A DNA stretch of 64,000 nt from G963666535 sp963666535 (GTDB taxonomy: Bacteria > Bacillota > Clostridia > Oscillospirales > Oscillospiraceae). This document shows, piece after piece, positions 23,938 to 31,286 of the stretch. The position numbers were made by a program, and so were the translations under genes. Numbering within the stretch: the stretch's first letter is position 1; every line of letters begins with the position of its first letter. The stretch lies in the NCBI GenBank assembly GCA_963666535.1, contig OY762913.1:3259944-3323943 (forward strand), in the 5' to 3' direction. The notes beneath the pieces are model-generated. The model saw only the letters and a program-made list of their open reading frames with translations, ran no database searches and was not told where the DNA came from.

Positions 23938-25164
23938 CTATTCCTCCCAGTGCAGCTGCCCGCCCAAGCGTTCATATACGTTCCAGAAATCGGGATAGGA
24001 CTTTGACACACAAGCAGCACCGATAATCGTCACCGGCTGTTCGCATCTCGTCGCCGCCACCGCAGCCATCATGGCGATGCGGTGGTCGTTGCAGGCATCC
24101 ACGTGGGTGCCTCCCCGCAGCGACGCCACCCCTTCAATGGTCAAGCGGTCCGGTTCTTCCGTCACCTTGGCTCCCATGGCATTGAGTGCCGCTGTCACCG
24201 ATGCCAGTCGGTCGCTCTCCTTATGGCGCAGGCGGTCGGCATTGATGATCCGCGTCACCTCCCCCTCCCGCAGCGCCGCCCGTGCGGCCAAGGCGGGAAC
24301 CAGGTCGGGGCAGTCGGACACGTCGATGATCACCTGCCCCCCATCGTTCAGCCTGTCGCACAGCGGAGCGATTACCCGGTCACCTTGATGAGAGTTTTGG
24401 TTCATTCCTTCCAGCACCAAATCGCTGCCCAGCCCTGCCATGGCCAGGAAAAATGCGGCCTGGGACCAGTCCGCCTCAATCACAGTGGAAACGGCGTGAT
24501 ACCGCTGCCCCCCGGGAACATGATAGCCCCACTCCGTCTCCACGGCAGTCATGCCAAACAGTTCCAGGGCATCCAGCGTCATATCCGCATAGCTCTTGCT
24601 CTCCAGGTGGGAGGTCAGCACGATGTCAGAGTCTCCCTCCAGCAGCGGCAGCGCGAACAGGAGCCCGGTTACAAATTGAGAAGATACGTTCCCAGCCAGT
24701 CGGTATTCTCCCGATGTCAAGTCTCCGTTTAAATGGAGAATACGCCGTTCCATATGATAGGAAATGTTCTTTTCCCGGCAGATGTCAAAATAAGGTGTCT
24801 GCGGACGCTCCATCAGCCGCCCTCGCCCGCTGAATTCGCCGCCGCCTGCTACAGCCAGAGAAATCGGGATTAAAAAACGCAGGGTTGACCCGGATTCATC
24901 GCAAAAAAGCGCGGGGCGGCGGGACATCGTTACCCCGCCCAATCCATATATCGTCAAATTTCCGGGCGACTTCTGCACCCATGTTGCTCCAAACCGCTCC
25001 ATGCAGGACAGCGTAGCGCTGATGTCCCGGGAAACTGTCACATTGGAAATACGGCTTTCTCCCCCCGCCAACGCCGCGGCAATGAGGACCCGGTGCGCTT
25101 GGCTTTTGGACGAGGGCGGCGTAATTTCCCCCTGCAACAGTCTTGGGATAATGGTTACATTCAT
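23938..25164 (-). CDS. aroA: 3-phosphoshikimate 1-carboxyvinyltransferase (EPSP synthase) AroA
   Basis: A 408-residue two-domain inside-out barrel enzyme. PPSSKSQAHRVLIAAALAGG has the phosphate-binding Lys/Ser/Arg. CDESGSTLRFLIP replaces the common GNAGTA(M/L)R segment; the ESGSTLRF form is what I know from class II, glyphosate-tolerant-type clostridial enzymes. RLRHKESDRLASV and DHRIAMMAAVAA complete the active site. It transfers enolpyruvyl from PEP to shikimate 3-phosphate. It overlaps aroB by four bases. Confidence 0.95.
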   Translation of the reverse strand: MNVTIIPRLLQGEITPPSSKSQAHRVLIAAALAGGESRISNVTVSRDISATLSCMERFGATWVQKSPGNLTIYGLGGVTMSRRPALFCDESGSTLRFLIPISLAVAGGGEFSGRGRLMERPQTPYFDICREKNISYHMERRILHLNGDLTSGEYRLAGNVSSQFVTGLLFALPLLEGDSDIVLTSHLESKSYADMTLDALELFGMTAVETEWGYHVPGGQRYHAVSTVIEADWSQAAFFLAMAGLGSDLVLEGMNQNSHQGDRVIAPLCDRLNDGGQVIIDVSDCPDLVPALAARAALREGEVTRIINADRLRHKESDRLASVTAALNAMGAKVTEEPDRLTIEGVASLRGGTHVDACNDHRIAMMAAVAATRCEQPVTIIGAACVSKSYPDFWNVYERLGGQLHWEE

Positions 25165-26237
25165 ATGGCGAAGCCCTCCACCAGCTTCAGCAGTTCGGTT
25201 TTGGGCAGCCGGATCGCGGCAGCGGCACCCAGCTGCCGCAGAAGGATGAGGGAGATGGTCTCGCCCGCTCCCTTTTTGTCCAGCCCCACAGCGGCGGAAT
25301 AGTCCCCCATGGTGCAGCCGATCTCCTCTGGCAAACCGAAGGCGGTCACCAGTTTTTTGATCCGTTCGGGGATCTCCTCCGGCGTTCTGCCCAGCATAAC
25401 CCCCAGTTCAGCCGCGCGGCACATCCCCGCCGCCACCGCCTGCCCGTGGGTATAAACTTCGTAATGGCCCGCCTTTTCATAGGCGTGACCAAGGGTATGT
25501 CCAAAGTTCAGCAACATCCGCACCCCGGTATCCCGCTCGTCTTCTATCACTACACTGCGTTTTATGTCGCAGCAAATATACAAAATGGATTCAATCTGTT
25601 CCATCACCGCAACCCGAGAGGGCGTACTCTCCAGCCGCTCAAACAAGTCCTTGTCCCGGATGCAGCCGTATTTAATGACCTCTGCCATCCCGTCGGAAAA
25701 AGTGGCATCGTCCAGCGTGTTTAGGGTGGAGGGATCCATCAGCACCAGCTTCGGCTGCCAGAAAGCGCCGGCCAGGTTTTTCCCCGCCTTCAGATCCACG
25801 GCCACTTTCCCGCCCACCGAGGAATCCACCTGGGCCAGCACAGTCGTGGGAATCTGAATGAAATCCACTCCCCGCAGGATGGTGGCGGCGGCAAAGCCGG
25901 CCAAGTCTCCCACCACGCCGCCACCCAACGCTACCACGGCATCAGTACGGGTCAGGCCCATCTGCATAAACGCATCGTACAGCCGCTCCAGCATGGCAAC
26001 GGATTTAGAGGTTTCTCCGGCGGGGATCGTGACGCTTTTTGCCTGAAATCCCGCTCGCTTCAGGCTGTCCAGCAGCCTGCAAAGGTACAGCGGCTCCACA
26101 TTGCTATCCGTTACCACCGCCAAAAGCTTGGCTTGGGGCAGGACGGATTTGCAGGCTCCGCCCGCCGCATCCAGCAATCCCTTTTCGATCAGGATGTCAT
26201 ATTCCCGCCCGGGAAGGGCGACGGTCAGCTTTTTCAT
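25161..26237 (-). CDS. aroB: 3-dehydroquinate synthase AroB
   Basis: A 358-residue NAD- and metal-dependent enzyme converting DAHP to 3-dehydroquinate. The order of motifs is normal: VTDSNVEPLY, PAGETSKSVAMLERLYDAF, VALGGGVVGDLAGFAAATILRGVDFIQIPTT, VDSSVGGKVAVD, then EVIKYG, and the metal-binding RMLLNFGHTLGHAYE with HGQAVAAGM. It overlaps aroA by four bases downstream. Upstream, 396 noncoding bases with tandem repeats separate it from DAHP synthase, so it may have its own transcription start. Confidence 0.95.
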   Translation of the reverse strand: MKKLTVALPGREYDILIEKGLLDAAGGACKSVLPQAKLLAVVTDSNVEPLYLCRLLDSLKRAGFQAKSVTIPAGETSKSVAMLERLYDAFMQMGLTRTDAVVALGGGVVGDLAGFAAATILRGVDFIQIPTTVLAQVDSSVGGKVAVDLKAGKNLAGAFWQPKLVLMDPSTLNTLDDATFSDGMAEVIKYGCIRDKDLFERLESTPSRVAVMEQIESILYICCDIKRSVVIEDERDTGVRMLLNFGHTLGHAYEKAGHYEVYTHGQAVAAGMCRAAELGVMLGRTPEEIPERIKKLVTAFGLPEEIGCTMGDYSAAVGLDKKGAGETISLILLRQLGAAAAIRLPKTELLKLVEGFAI

Positions 26238-26310
26238 GGAATGCCTCCGTTGTTTGGTTTTTTGCCCGTCCAGAATGCGCTTGCTCCTTGGGGCGCAAAT
26301 TCAGCTCCGT

Positions 26311-26640
26311 ACACCTGTTTTTTGTCTCCGGGGTGCGCTGTCTCCCTGCTCCGCTCGCCTTAGCGCTTCTTACTGTCACGCACGCACCCTCCGTGACGTG
26401 AAATAAGTACGACCTGCGCCGGAAATGCCGTGTGCCTGCGGCACACCTGTTTTTCGGTCTTCGGTCTATCTTATTTCCCTGCTCTCGGGTGCTTAGCGCT
26501 TCTTAATTGTCACGCTCGGCGGCTGCGCCACGGTCAACTGCTTACCCCTGCGCAAAAAATGCCGTGTGCTCCGCATACCTGTTTTTTTGTCTCCGGGGCG
26601 CGCTGTCTCCCTGCTCCGCTCGCCTTAGCGCTTCTATTTT
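26311..26640. repeat. Degenerate 132-bp tandem repeat between DAHP synthase and aroB
   Basis: The 396 bases between aroB and aroF hold no gene. Three copies of a unit beginning (A/C)ACCTGTTTTT start at 26311, 26443 and 26575, exactly 132 bases apart. Copies one and three share GCTGTCTCCCTGCTCCGCTC and the GCCTTAGCGCTTCT tail almost perfectly; copy two is more diverged. The second halves share AATGCCGTGTGC. The origin looks like local duplication. No reading frame is conserved across the copies. Confidence 0.82.
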
Positions 26641-27653
26641 ACTATACTTTTCCCCATCAGGTCAACCAATGCACCCATCTTTCCCATTAGCCCGTGGAAT
26701 TCTCCCGGAGTCAAAGACTGCTGCCCATCGCAAAGCGCGTGGGGCGGATCGTTGTGAACCTCCACAATGATCCCGTCTGCACCCGCGGCGATGGCCGCCA
26801 TGGCCAGGGGCTCCACCAGCCAGCGCTGTCCGCCCGAATGGGAGGGGTCCACGATGATGGGCAAATGACTCATGCGCTTAATAGCGGGGATGGCACTCAC
26901 ATCCAGTGTATTGCGGGTGTAGGTTTCGAAGGTGCGAATCCCCCGCTCACAGAGGATGACGTTTTCGTTGCCCTCGCTCATGATATACTCGGCGGACATA
27001 ATCCATTCCTCATAGGTGCTGGAAAGGCCCCGCTTGAGCAAAACAGGCTTGGACATTTTCCCCACTTCCTTGAGCAGGTCAAAATTCTGCATATTCCGGG
27101 CCCCGATCTGCACCAGATCCACTTTTTCCTCAAAGGCTTCACAGTATTTCGGGCTCATAATCTCGGTCACAATGGGCAGTCCGGTCTCCTGTTTGGCCTG
27201 CAGCAGCAGCTCCAGTCCGTCCAGCCCCATGCCCTGAAAGGAGTAGGGGGAGGTGCGAGGCTTGAATGCGCCGCCCCGGAGCATGGCGGCGCCGGAGCGC
27301 TTCACATCCTGTGCTACTGCAATGATTTGCTCCTCGGTCTCGACCGAACAGGGCCCGGCAATCACGCTGAAGTTGCCGCCGCCGATCTTGGCGTTTCCGA
27401 TCTGCACCACCGTATCCTGGGGGTGAAATTTCCGGTTGGCCTTTTTATACGGCTCCTGCACCCGCATGACCCGCTCCACACACTCGTGGATGGACAGCTT
27501 GTCCATATCCACCGCGGTGGTATCGCCCACGAGGCCCAAAATGGTGCAGCCAACGCCGTTGGTGACGCCCACATTAAGGTCCAGCTTCTCCAGTTCTTTG
27601 ACCAGTATATCAATTTCTTTTTTGCCCGTGCCGGGCTTCATTACGATAACCAT
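26634..27653 (-). CDS. aroF: 3-deoxy-7-phosphoheptulonate (DAHP) synthase, type I-beta with N-terminal regulatory domain
   Basis: The start is ATG 27653 (MVIVMKPGTGKKEID) after AAAGGGGAT; an open frame continues upstream only because it reads into a dispersed repeat. The product has 339 residues. Residues 1-75 form the ferredoxin-like regulatory domain of Iβ enzymes, which binds Phe or Tyr in the family. Residues 85-339 form the barrel: AGPCSVETEEQI, LRGGAFKPRTSPYSFQG, LLKRGLSSTYEEW, RGIRTFE, and IVDPSHSGGQR. It makes DAHP from PEP and erythrose 4-phosphate, the entry step of the pathway encoded downstream. Confidence 0.95.
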   Translation of the reverse strand: MVIVMKPGTGKKEIDILVKELEKLDLNVGVTNGVGCTILGLVGDTTAVDMDKLSIHECVERVMRVQEPYKKANRKFHPQDTVVQIGNAKIGGGNFSVIAGPCSVETEEQIIAVAQDVKRSGAAMLRGGAFKPRTSPYSFQGMGLDGLELLLQAKQETGLPIVTEIMSPKYCEAFEEKVDLVQIGARNMQNFDLLKEVGKMSKPVLLKRGLSSTYEEWIMSAEYIMSEGNENVILCERGIRTFETYTRNTLDVSAIPAIKRMSHLPIIVDPSHSGGQRWLVEPLAMAAIAAGADGIIVEVHNDPPHALCDGQQSLTPGEFHGLMGKMGALVDLMGKSIVK

Positions 27654-27680
27654 AATAATCCCCTTTTCTCCATAAAATAA

Positions 27681-27817
27681 TGTCCACTGAGCAAATGCGA
27701 TTTTCGTATCGCATTTGCCAAAAGGACAGTTTCTGTCCTTTTGGCGGCAAAGCAACTCCGTTTTGCCGCTTCAGATGCATTGATATGATTAGGTTTTTGT
27801 TTTGTTCAGCAGATATA
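27681..27817 (+). repeat. Dispersed hairpin-rich repeat, copy 1
   Basis: The element begins TGTCCACTGAGCAAATGCG and ends TTTGTTCAGCAGATA, so the ends form an imperfect inverted repeat around CTGAACAAA. Inside are three stem-loops: AAATGCGAT/ATCGCATTT, CCAAAAGGACAG/GTCCTTTTGG and a GCGGCAAA/TTTTGCCGC stem. Copies 2 (30174-30302, inverted) and 3 (33642-33892) share ends and hairpins. A MITE-like or REP-like element is the best description. No transposase is present. Confidence 0.85.
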
Positions 27818-27820
27818 AAA

Positions 27821-27854
27821 TAAGCGCTCATTGATGAACATCAATGAGCGCTTA
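27821..27854 (-). terminator. Strong hairpin between the leader ORF and the DAHP synthase gene
   Basis: A perfect 16-bp stem (27821-27836 with 27839-27854) with a two-base apex is followed on the minus strand by TTTTATAT. It lies 31 bases after the stop of the 39-codon ORF and 168 bases before aroF, so it would terminate or attenuate the transcript entering the aromatic operon. Confidence 0.85.
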
Positions 27855-27885
27855 AAAGATAACCAATGATCTTTTCCGCCTGTGG

Positions 27886-28005
27886 TCAGGCTAACTCATA
27901 CAATTCATCCTTAGTTTCCTTCATGCCAAAAAAGCCGGTGCCCATAAATCGAGCCCAGCCGGTGATAAAGGAAACGGATGAAATTGTGAGAATCTGATCC
28001 GCCAT
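27886..28005 (-). CDS. Small Phe-rich ORF (39 residues), candidate leader peptide of the aromatic operon
   Basis: ATG 28005 follows GAGGGAAGTTTT and a promoter 33 bases upstream; the stop TGA is at 27886-27888. The peptide has Phe at 13, 20, 25 and 26, Trp17 and Tyr36, so 6 of 39 residues are aromatic, including a Phe-Phe pair. A strong terminator-like hairpin follows. This promoter-ORF-hairpin-biosynthetic-gene order is that of attenuation by translation of a leader peptide. Alternatively it is a conserved small protein of unknown role. I do not recognise a family. Confidence 0.55.
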   Translation of the reverse strand: MADQILTISSVSFITGWARFMGTGFFGMKETKDELYELA

Positions 28006-28037
28006 AAAACTTCCCTCACAAGTGATAAGATGGGGCA

Positions 28038-28066
28038 ATTATACACCCCGCCTTTTGAAAATGCAA
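28038..28066 (-). promoter_or_regulatory. Promoter of the leader ORF / aromatic operon
   Basis: Minus strand TTGCAT (28066-28061), 17 bases, TATAAT (28043-28038). The predicted start is about 25 bases before the small ORF and just after the azlD stop. Confidence 0.8.
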
Positions 28067-28071
28067 CTTTT

Positions 28072-28404
28072 TTATACAAAGACGGCCTGCACCAGCACCA
28101 TGTAAAAAATGGTTCCACCGAAAATAGACAACAAGTTGTTCCTTTTCCACAGGTGGAGCGCCACGACTGTCCCCCCAGCCAAAACGGCGGGCAACCAGTT
28201 GGCGATGGCGGAAAAGCTGAGGCCGCGCAGGCAGTAGACGATCAGCATCGCAATCACCGCTGGCGGCAGCACCTTCCCCAGATAAAGAACCACCCGGGGC
28301 GGCTGCTCTCCCCGGTCGAATAAGAGGAATGGCAGCACCCGGGTCAAAAAGGTCACCCCGGCCATCACCGCAATGGCGGCAATCGCCTGTCCCGTCGTCA
28401 GCAT
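28072..28404 (-). CDS. azlD: AzlD-family branched-chain amino-acid export subunit
   Basis: A 110-residue, four-helix membrane protein of normal AzlD size: TFLTRVLPFLLFDRGEQPP near the start, VLPPAVIAMLIVYCLRGL, and a WKRNNLLSIFGGTIFYMVL C-terminus. With AzlC it forms a two-component exporter for branched-chain amino acids or analogues. It overlaps azlC by seven bases. The nearby liv importer suggests that branched-chain amino acid traffic is a theme of this region. Confidence 0.92.
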   Translation of the reverse strand: MLTTGQAIAAIAVMAGVTFLTRVLPFLLFDRGEQPPRVVLYLGKVLPPAVIAMLIVYCLRGLSFSAIANWLPAVLAGGTVVALHLWKRNNLLSIFGGTIFYMVLVQAVFV

Positions 28405-29111
28405 TTGGTCTCCTCCTCTTCCGCTGTGGCCTTATCCTCCATTTTTGTCCGCAAAGCCAGCAGAACGAGGACAATGATGCCCAGCGCTGGCAGCAGCATC
28501 TGCTTTGGCCCCACCACCCACAGCCCCAAAACCGTAGCGCCCGCACCCAGCAGGGCGGGAAAATGGCTCTTGTAAGTCTTCCACTGATCCACGGCAATCA
28601 CAAGAAACAGCGCGGTCATGGCAAAATCAATCCCCTGGGTGTTAAAATGAAGCAGCGAGCCAACCGCCGCGCCGATCACCGAGCCAAGAATCCAACAGCT
28701 GTGATCCAGCAGCGCCACGCAAAAATAGAAATCCTTGGGATTCACCCCCACAGGCACTTGCGCCGAGCTAAGCAGCGCATAGGTTTCATCCGTAAGGGAA
28801 AAGATCATATATAGCTTCCGCCATCCCATTCCTCTGAATTTTTCCAGCATGGACAGGCCGTAGACCATATGACGGAAATTGATGATAAAGGTCAGCAGCG
28901 CCACCTGCCCCAGTACCGCGGCGGATTGCAAAAGCTCCACGCCCAGATACTGCCCTGAGCCGGCGTAAATGGTAAGGCTCATAAAAAAAGCCCAAATTAC
29001 ATGATATCCGATTGCCTCCAGCATGAGGCCGAAGGCCATTCCAATAGCCAAGTAACCCATCAGCACCGGAATGGTGATAGGAAAAGCGGCGGCCAGCGCT
29101 TTGCGATTCAT
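28398..29111 (-). CDS. azlC: AzlC-family branched-chain amino-acid export permease
   Basis: A 237-residue polytopic protein with the AzlC signature: PVLMGYLAIGMAFGLMLEAIG, then MSLTIYAGSGQYLGVELL, NFRHMVYGLSML, SLTDETYALL. It is the large subunit of the AzlCD exporter. GGAGAG lies ten bases before ATG 29111. It is divergent from the lipid kinase gene, with about 150 bases between them. Confidence 0.93.
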   Translation of the reverse strand: MNRKALAAAFPITIPVLMGYLAIGMAFGLMLEAIGYHVIWAFFMSLTIYAGSGQYLGVELLQSAAVLGQVALLTFIINFRHMVYGLSMLEKFRGMGWRKLYMIFSLTDETYALLSSAQVPVGVNPKDFYFCVALLDHSCWILGSVIGAAVGSLLHFNTQGIDFAMTALFLVIAVDQWKTYKSHFPALLGAGATVLGLWVVGPKQMLLPALGIIVLVLLALRTKMEDKATAEEEETKC

Positions 29112-29208
29112 AAATCATTCTCTCCATTGCACATTTTATTCTTACCATTTTATCACCTCGCCGCCAAAACGCAACCCCAGAGGTGGCTTTTTCCGACCAA
29201 AAAATCCA

Positions 29209-29237
29209 TTGCCTTTTTTTACTGCTACTACTATAAT
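29209..29237 (+). promoter_or_regulatory. Promoter of the lipid kinase gene
   Basis: TTGCCT (29209-29214), 17 bases, TATAAT (29232-29237), 22 bases before the start codon at 29260. Confidence 0.75.
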
Positions 29238-29259
29238 AAGAATAATTTGGAGGGCTTTC

Positions 29260-30150
29260 ATGAAAACATTGCTGTTTATCTACAACCCCACCTCCGGCAA
29301 AGGCCTGATCAAAACTCATCTGTATTCCATTTTGAGTACGTTTACCAAAGCGGGCTATCTGACCACTGTGTATCCCACCCAGAGCAAGGGTGATGCCGCG
29401 AAGCTTGCCGGCGAGCTGGGCGGCAATTACGACCGGGTGGTCTGCTCCGGCGGTGACGGGACCCTCAGCGAAACGGTATCCGGTCTTATGCTGCTGTCCA
29501 AACCGCCTGTGCTGGGTTATATCCCCGCCGGTTCCACCAACGACAGCGCCCACAATTTCCGCCTGCCGCGCAATCTGGAAAAGGCTGCGGTCATCGCCGC
29601 CGGCGACCATGTGCTGCCCTGCGACATTGGCTTGCTCAATCAAAAGAGCTTTGTCTATGTCGCTGCCTTCGGCGCTTTTACCGATGTCGCGTATGACACG
29701 CCGCAGGAGCTGAAAAATGTGCTGGGTCACATGGCGTATGTCTTTTCCGCCATGGGTGCGGTTACCTCTATCACGTCTTACCGGCTGAACGTAGAGCACG
29801 ACAACGGCTCGCTGGAGGACGACTTTCTCTTCGGCATGGTGTGCAACACGGTTTCCGTGGGGGGCGTACAAGCCTTGTCCTCCATCCATGTGGAGCTGGA
29901 CGACGGACTGTTTGAAGTTCTGCTCATCCGCAGTCTGCCCCGACTGACCGACCTCAACCGTGTGCTTCAATCGCTTTCCCAGGGAAAGGCAATCGATGCC
30001 AACTCCCTCGTTACCTTTCGCACCTCACGTCTGAAGATCTCCTGTGCCCATCCTCTGCCTTGGACAATCGACGGGGAATACGGCGGTGCGCCCGAGATCA
30101 CCGAGATTGAAAACCGGCAAAAAGCCCTTCGCATCGTGCAGGGGCCATAA
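29260..30150 (+). CDS. Diacylglycerol/lipid kinase family protein (YegS/DgkB/BmrU type)
   Basis: The start is ATG 29260 after TTGGAGGG; an open frame extends upstream through the promoter and is not real. The product has 296 residues. It begins KTLLFIYNPTSGKG (nucleotide-binding start) and continues VVCSGGDGTLSETVSGL with the GGDGT catalytic signature, then GYIPAGSTNDSAHNFRLP and CDIGLLNQKSF. The C-terminal TIDGEYGG stretch is usual for the family. It phosphorylates diacylglycerol or a related lipid at the membrane. A monocistronic gene by context. Confidence 0.9.
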   Translation: MKTLLFIYNPTSGKGLIKTHLYSILSTFTKAGYLTTVYPTQSKGDAAKLAGELGGNYDRVVCSGGDGTLSETVSGLMLLSKPPVLGYIPAGSTNDSAHNFRLPRNLEKAAVIAAGDHVLPCDIGLLNQKSFVYVAAFGAFTDVAYDTPQELKNVLGHMAYVFSAMGAVTSITSYRLNVEHDNGSLEDDFLFGMVCNTVSVGGVQALSSIHVELDDGLFEVLLIRSLPRLTDLNRVLQSLSQGKAIDANSLVTFRTSRLKISCAHPLPWTIDGEYGGAPEITEIENRQKALRIVQGP

Positions 30151-30173
30151 CCCCCGTTGGTCCTCCTGTCAAA

Positions 30174-30302
30174 TGTCTGCTGAACAAAACAAAAGCTTAA
30201 TCATATCAATGCTTCTAAGCTGTTTTTGTTTTGCCGCCCGAAAGGATAGGAACTGTTCTTTTGGCAAATGCGATTCGAAAACCGCATTTGTTCCGTGGAC
30301 AT
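30174..30302 (-). repeat. Dispersed hairpin-rich repeat, copy 2 (inverted)
   Basis: Read on the minus strand it begins TGTCCACGGAACAAATGCG and ends TTTTGTTCAGCAGACA, matching copies 1 and 3. Its arm GCGGCAAAACAAAAACAGC joins parts that copy 3 separates by extra sequence. It lies just downstream of the lipid kinase stop. Confidence 0.83.
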
Positions 30303-30339
30303 GATCAAAAGATGCTGGCCATGGCGGAACACTGCCAGC

Positions 30340-30400
30340 CACGCCAAGAATGGAACAAGCAGCCATACGTCGTATGGCTGCTTGTTCCATTCTTGGCGTG
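30340..30400. repeat. 61-bp perfect palindrome
   Basis: Thirty bases (30340-30369) are repeated in perfect inverted order (30371-30400) around a single central base. The outer ends are CACGCCAAG and CTTGGCGTG. It lies 13 bases past the NlpC/P60 stop on the minus strand and could work as a terminator, but neither side carries a T run and the stem is far longer than usual. Confidence 0.9.
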
Positions 30401-30413
30401 ATCCCGCTTTGTG

Positions 30414-31241
30414 TCAGATTGATAGTGGGAATACGCTTCCAACTACGGTGGGTTCCCCTAAATCGGGCCGGAAACGAGAACTTCCCGCGTCCAGGCTTCC
30501 CTCGCACACACAGTCGTCTCCCGCCCGACCGGTCGCGTGGAGATACCGATTCTCTCCCAGATACAGTGCAATGTGGCCCGGCCAATACAGCAAGTCAGCC
30601 GCTTTCTTCTCCCGTGGATCGACAGAATGGGCGGCAAATCCCGCCCGCAGCCCCGCGTCCCGCCAGACCACGATCCCCCAAAGCAGGAAAACAATGGATA
30701 CAAAACCAGAGCAGTCAATGCCCACGGGGGTTTTTCCCCCCCAACGATAGGCCGTTCCGGTATACAGGCGCGCGGTGGAAACCAGCTTCTGGCGCAGCGC
30801 GGTTTCCTCCATGGGGGGCGGAGCTGCGTAGTATTGGTCCAAAAAGCTGCAGCGGGTATACCCCTTCCGACCATCACAAAGCGCCACCCGCTGCCAGCCG
30901 TCTGCCGGCTCTTCCTCCGCAGCGATGACCGCGCCCCGGGGTAGTGCGGCCAGAACGGAACTCTGCACAGCCGGCTTCGTCAGCACGTCGCAGAACGCGG
31001 GGCAGAACACCCTGCGCTTTGATCGCTCTCTCCAGTAGTCGGCAGTCTGAGGATCCAGGGCAAGATTCTCACCGGAAACGTATCCCTCATACCCGTATTC
31101 CGTGCGAATCCGATACCAACCGGGTCCAGGGCTGCCCACAAGCTCGGCTTCCATGCCGTGCAGGGCCTCGTCCGTCCGTTCCGACCTACGATCCGGTCTG
31201 GAATACAGGGGGCAAACCGGGTTTTTGATGACCACCTTCAT
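30414..31241 (-). CDS. NlpC/P60 cell-wall hydrolase with N-terminal SH3-like domains
   Basis: The start is ATG 31241 (MKVVIKNPVCPLYSRPD), six bases after GGAGGTGG; the preceding GTG at 31256 lies inside that ribosome site. The product has 275 residues with no clear signal peptide. Two bacterial SH3-type domains (1-75, 80-150) come first. The C-terminal peptidase (about 160-275) has TAYRWGGKTPVGIDCSGFVSIVF with the catalytic Cys, later His in LYWPGHIALYLG, and RYLHATG. The layout resembles dipeptidyl-peptidase VI, which cleaves gamma-D-Glu-diamino acid peptides and is often cytoplasmic. It is third in a minus-strand group with the FAD enzyme and the NYN protein. Confidence 0.92.
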   Translation of the reverse strand: MKVVIKNPVCPLYSRPDRRSERTDEALHGMEAELVGSPGPGWYRIRTEYGYEGYVSGENLALDPQTADYWRERSKRRVFCPAFCDVLTKPAVQSSVLAALPRGAVIAAEEEPADGWQRVALCDGRKGYTRCSFLDQYYAAPPPMEETALRQKLVSTARLYTGTAYRWGGKTPVGIDCSGFVSIVFLLWGIVVWRDAGLRAGFAAHSVDPREKKAADLLYWPGHIALYLGENRYLHATGRAGDDCVCEGSLDAGSSRFRPDLGEPTVVGSVFPLSI

Positions 31242-31286
31242 CAAAACCACCTCCACCCTATTCCTATGCGGGATTTCCCGGCGCCT

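Noticed and set aside
26311..26640. CRISPR-like array
   Set aside because: Units are 132 bases, diverged, only three in number, without short exact repeats and unique spacers, and no cas gene is near.
27654..27755. N-terminal extension of DAHP synthase, and a similar extension of the FAD oxidoreductase at 33507-33722
   Set aside because: Both extensions read KDRNCPFGKCDTKIAF-like peptide only because both genes are preceded by the same dispersed repeat. Internal starts with good ribosome sites give family-typical N-termini.
27886..28005. T-box riboswitch upstream of the aromatic operon
   Set aside because: The conserved T-box stretch complementary to the tRNA acceptor end was not found in the leader; only the small ORF and hairpin are present.
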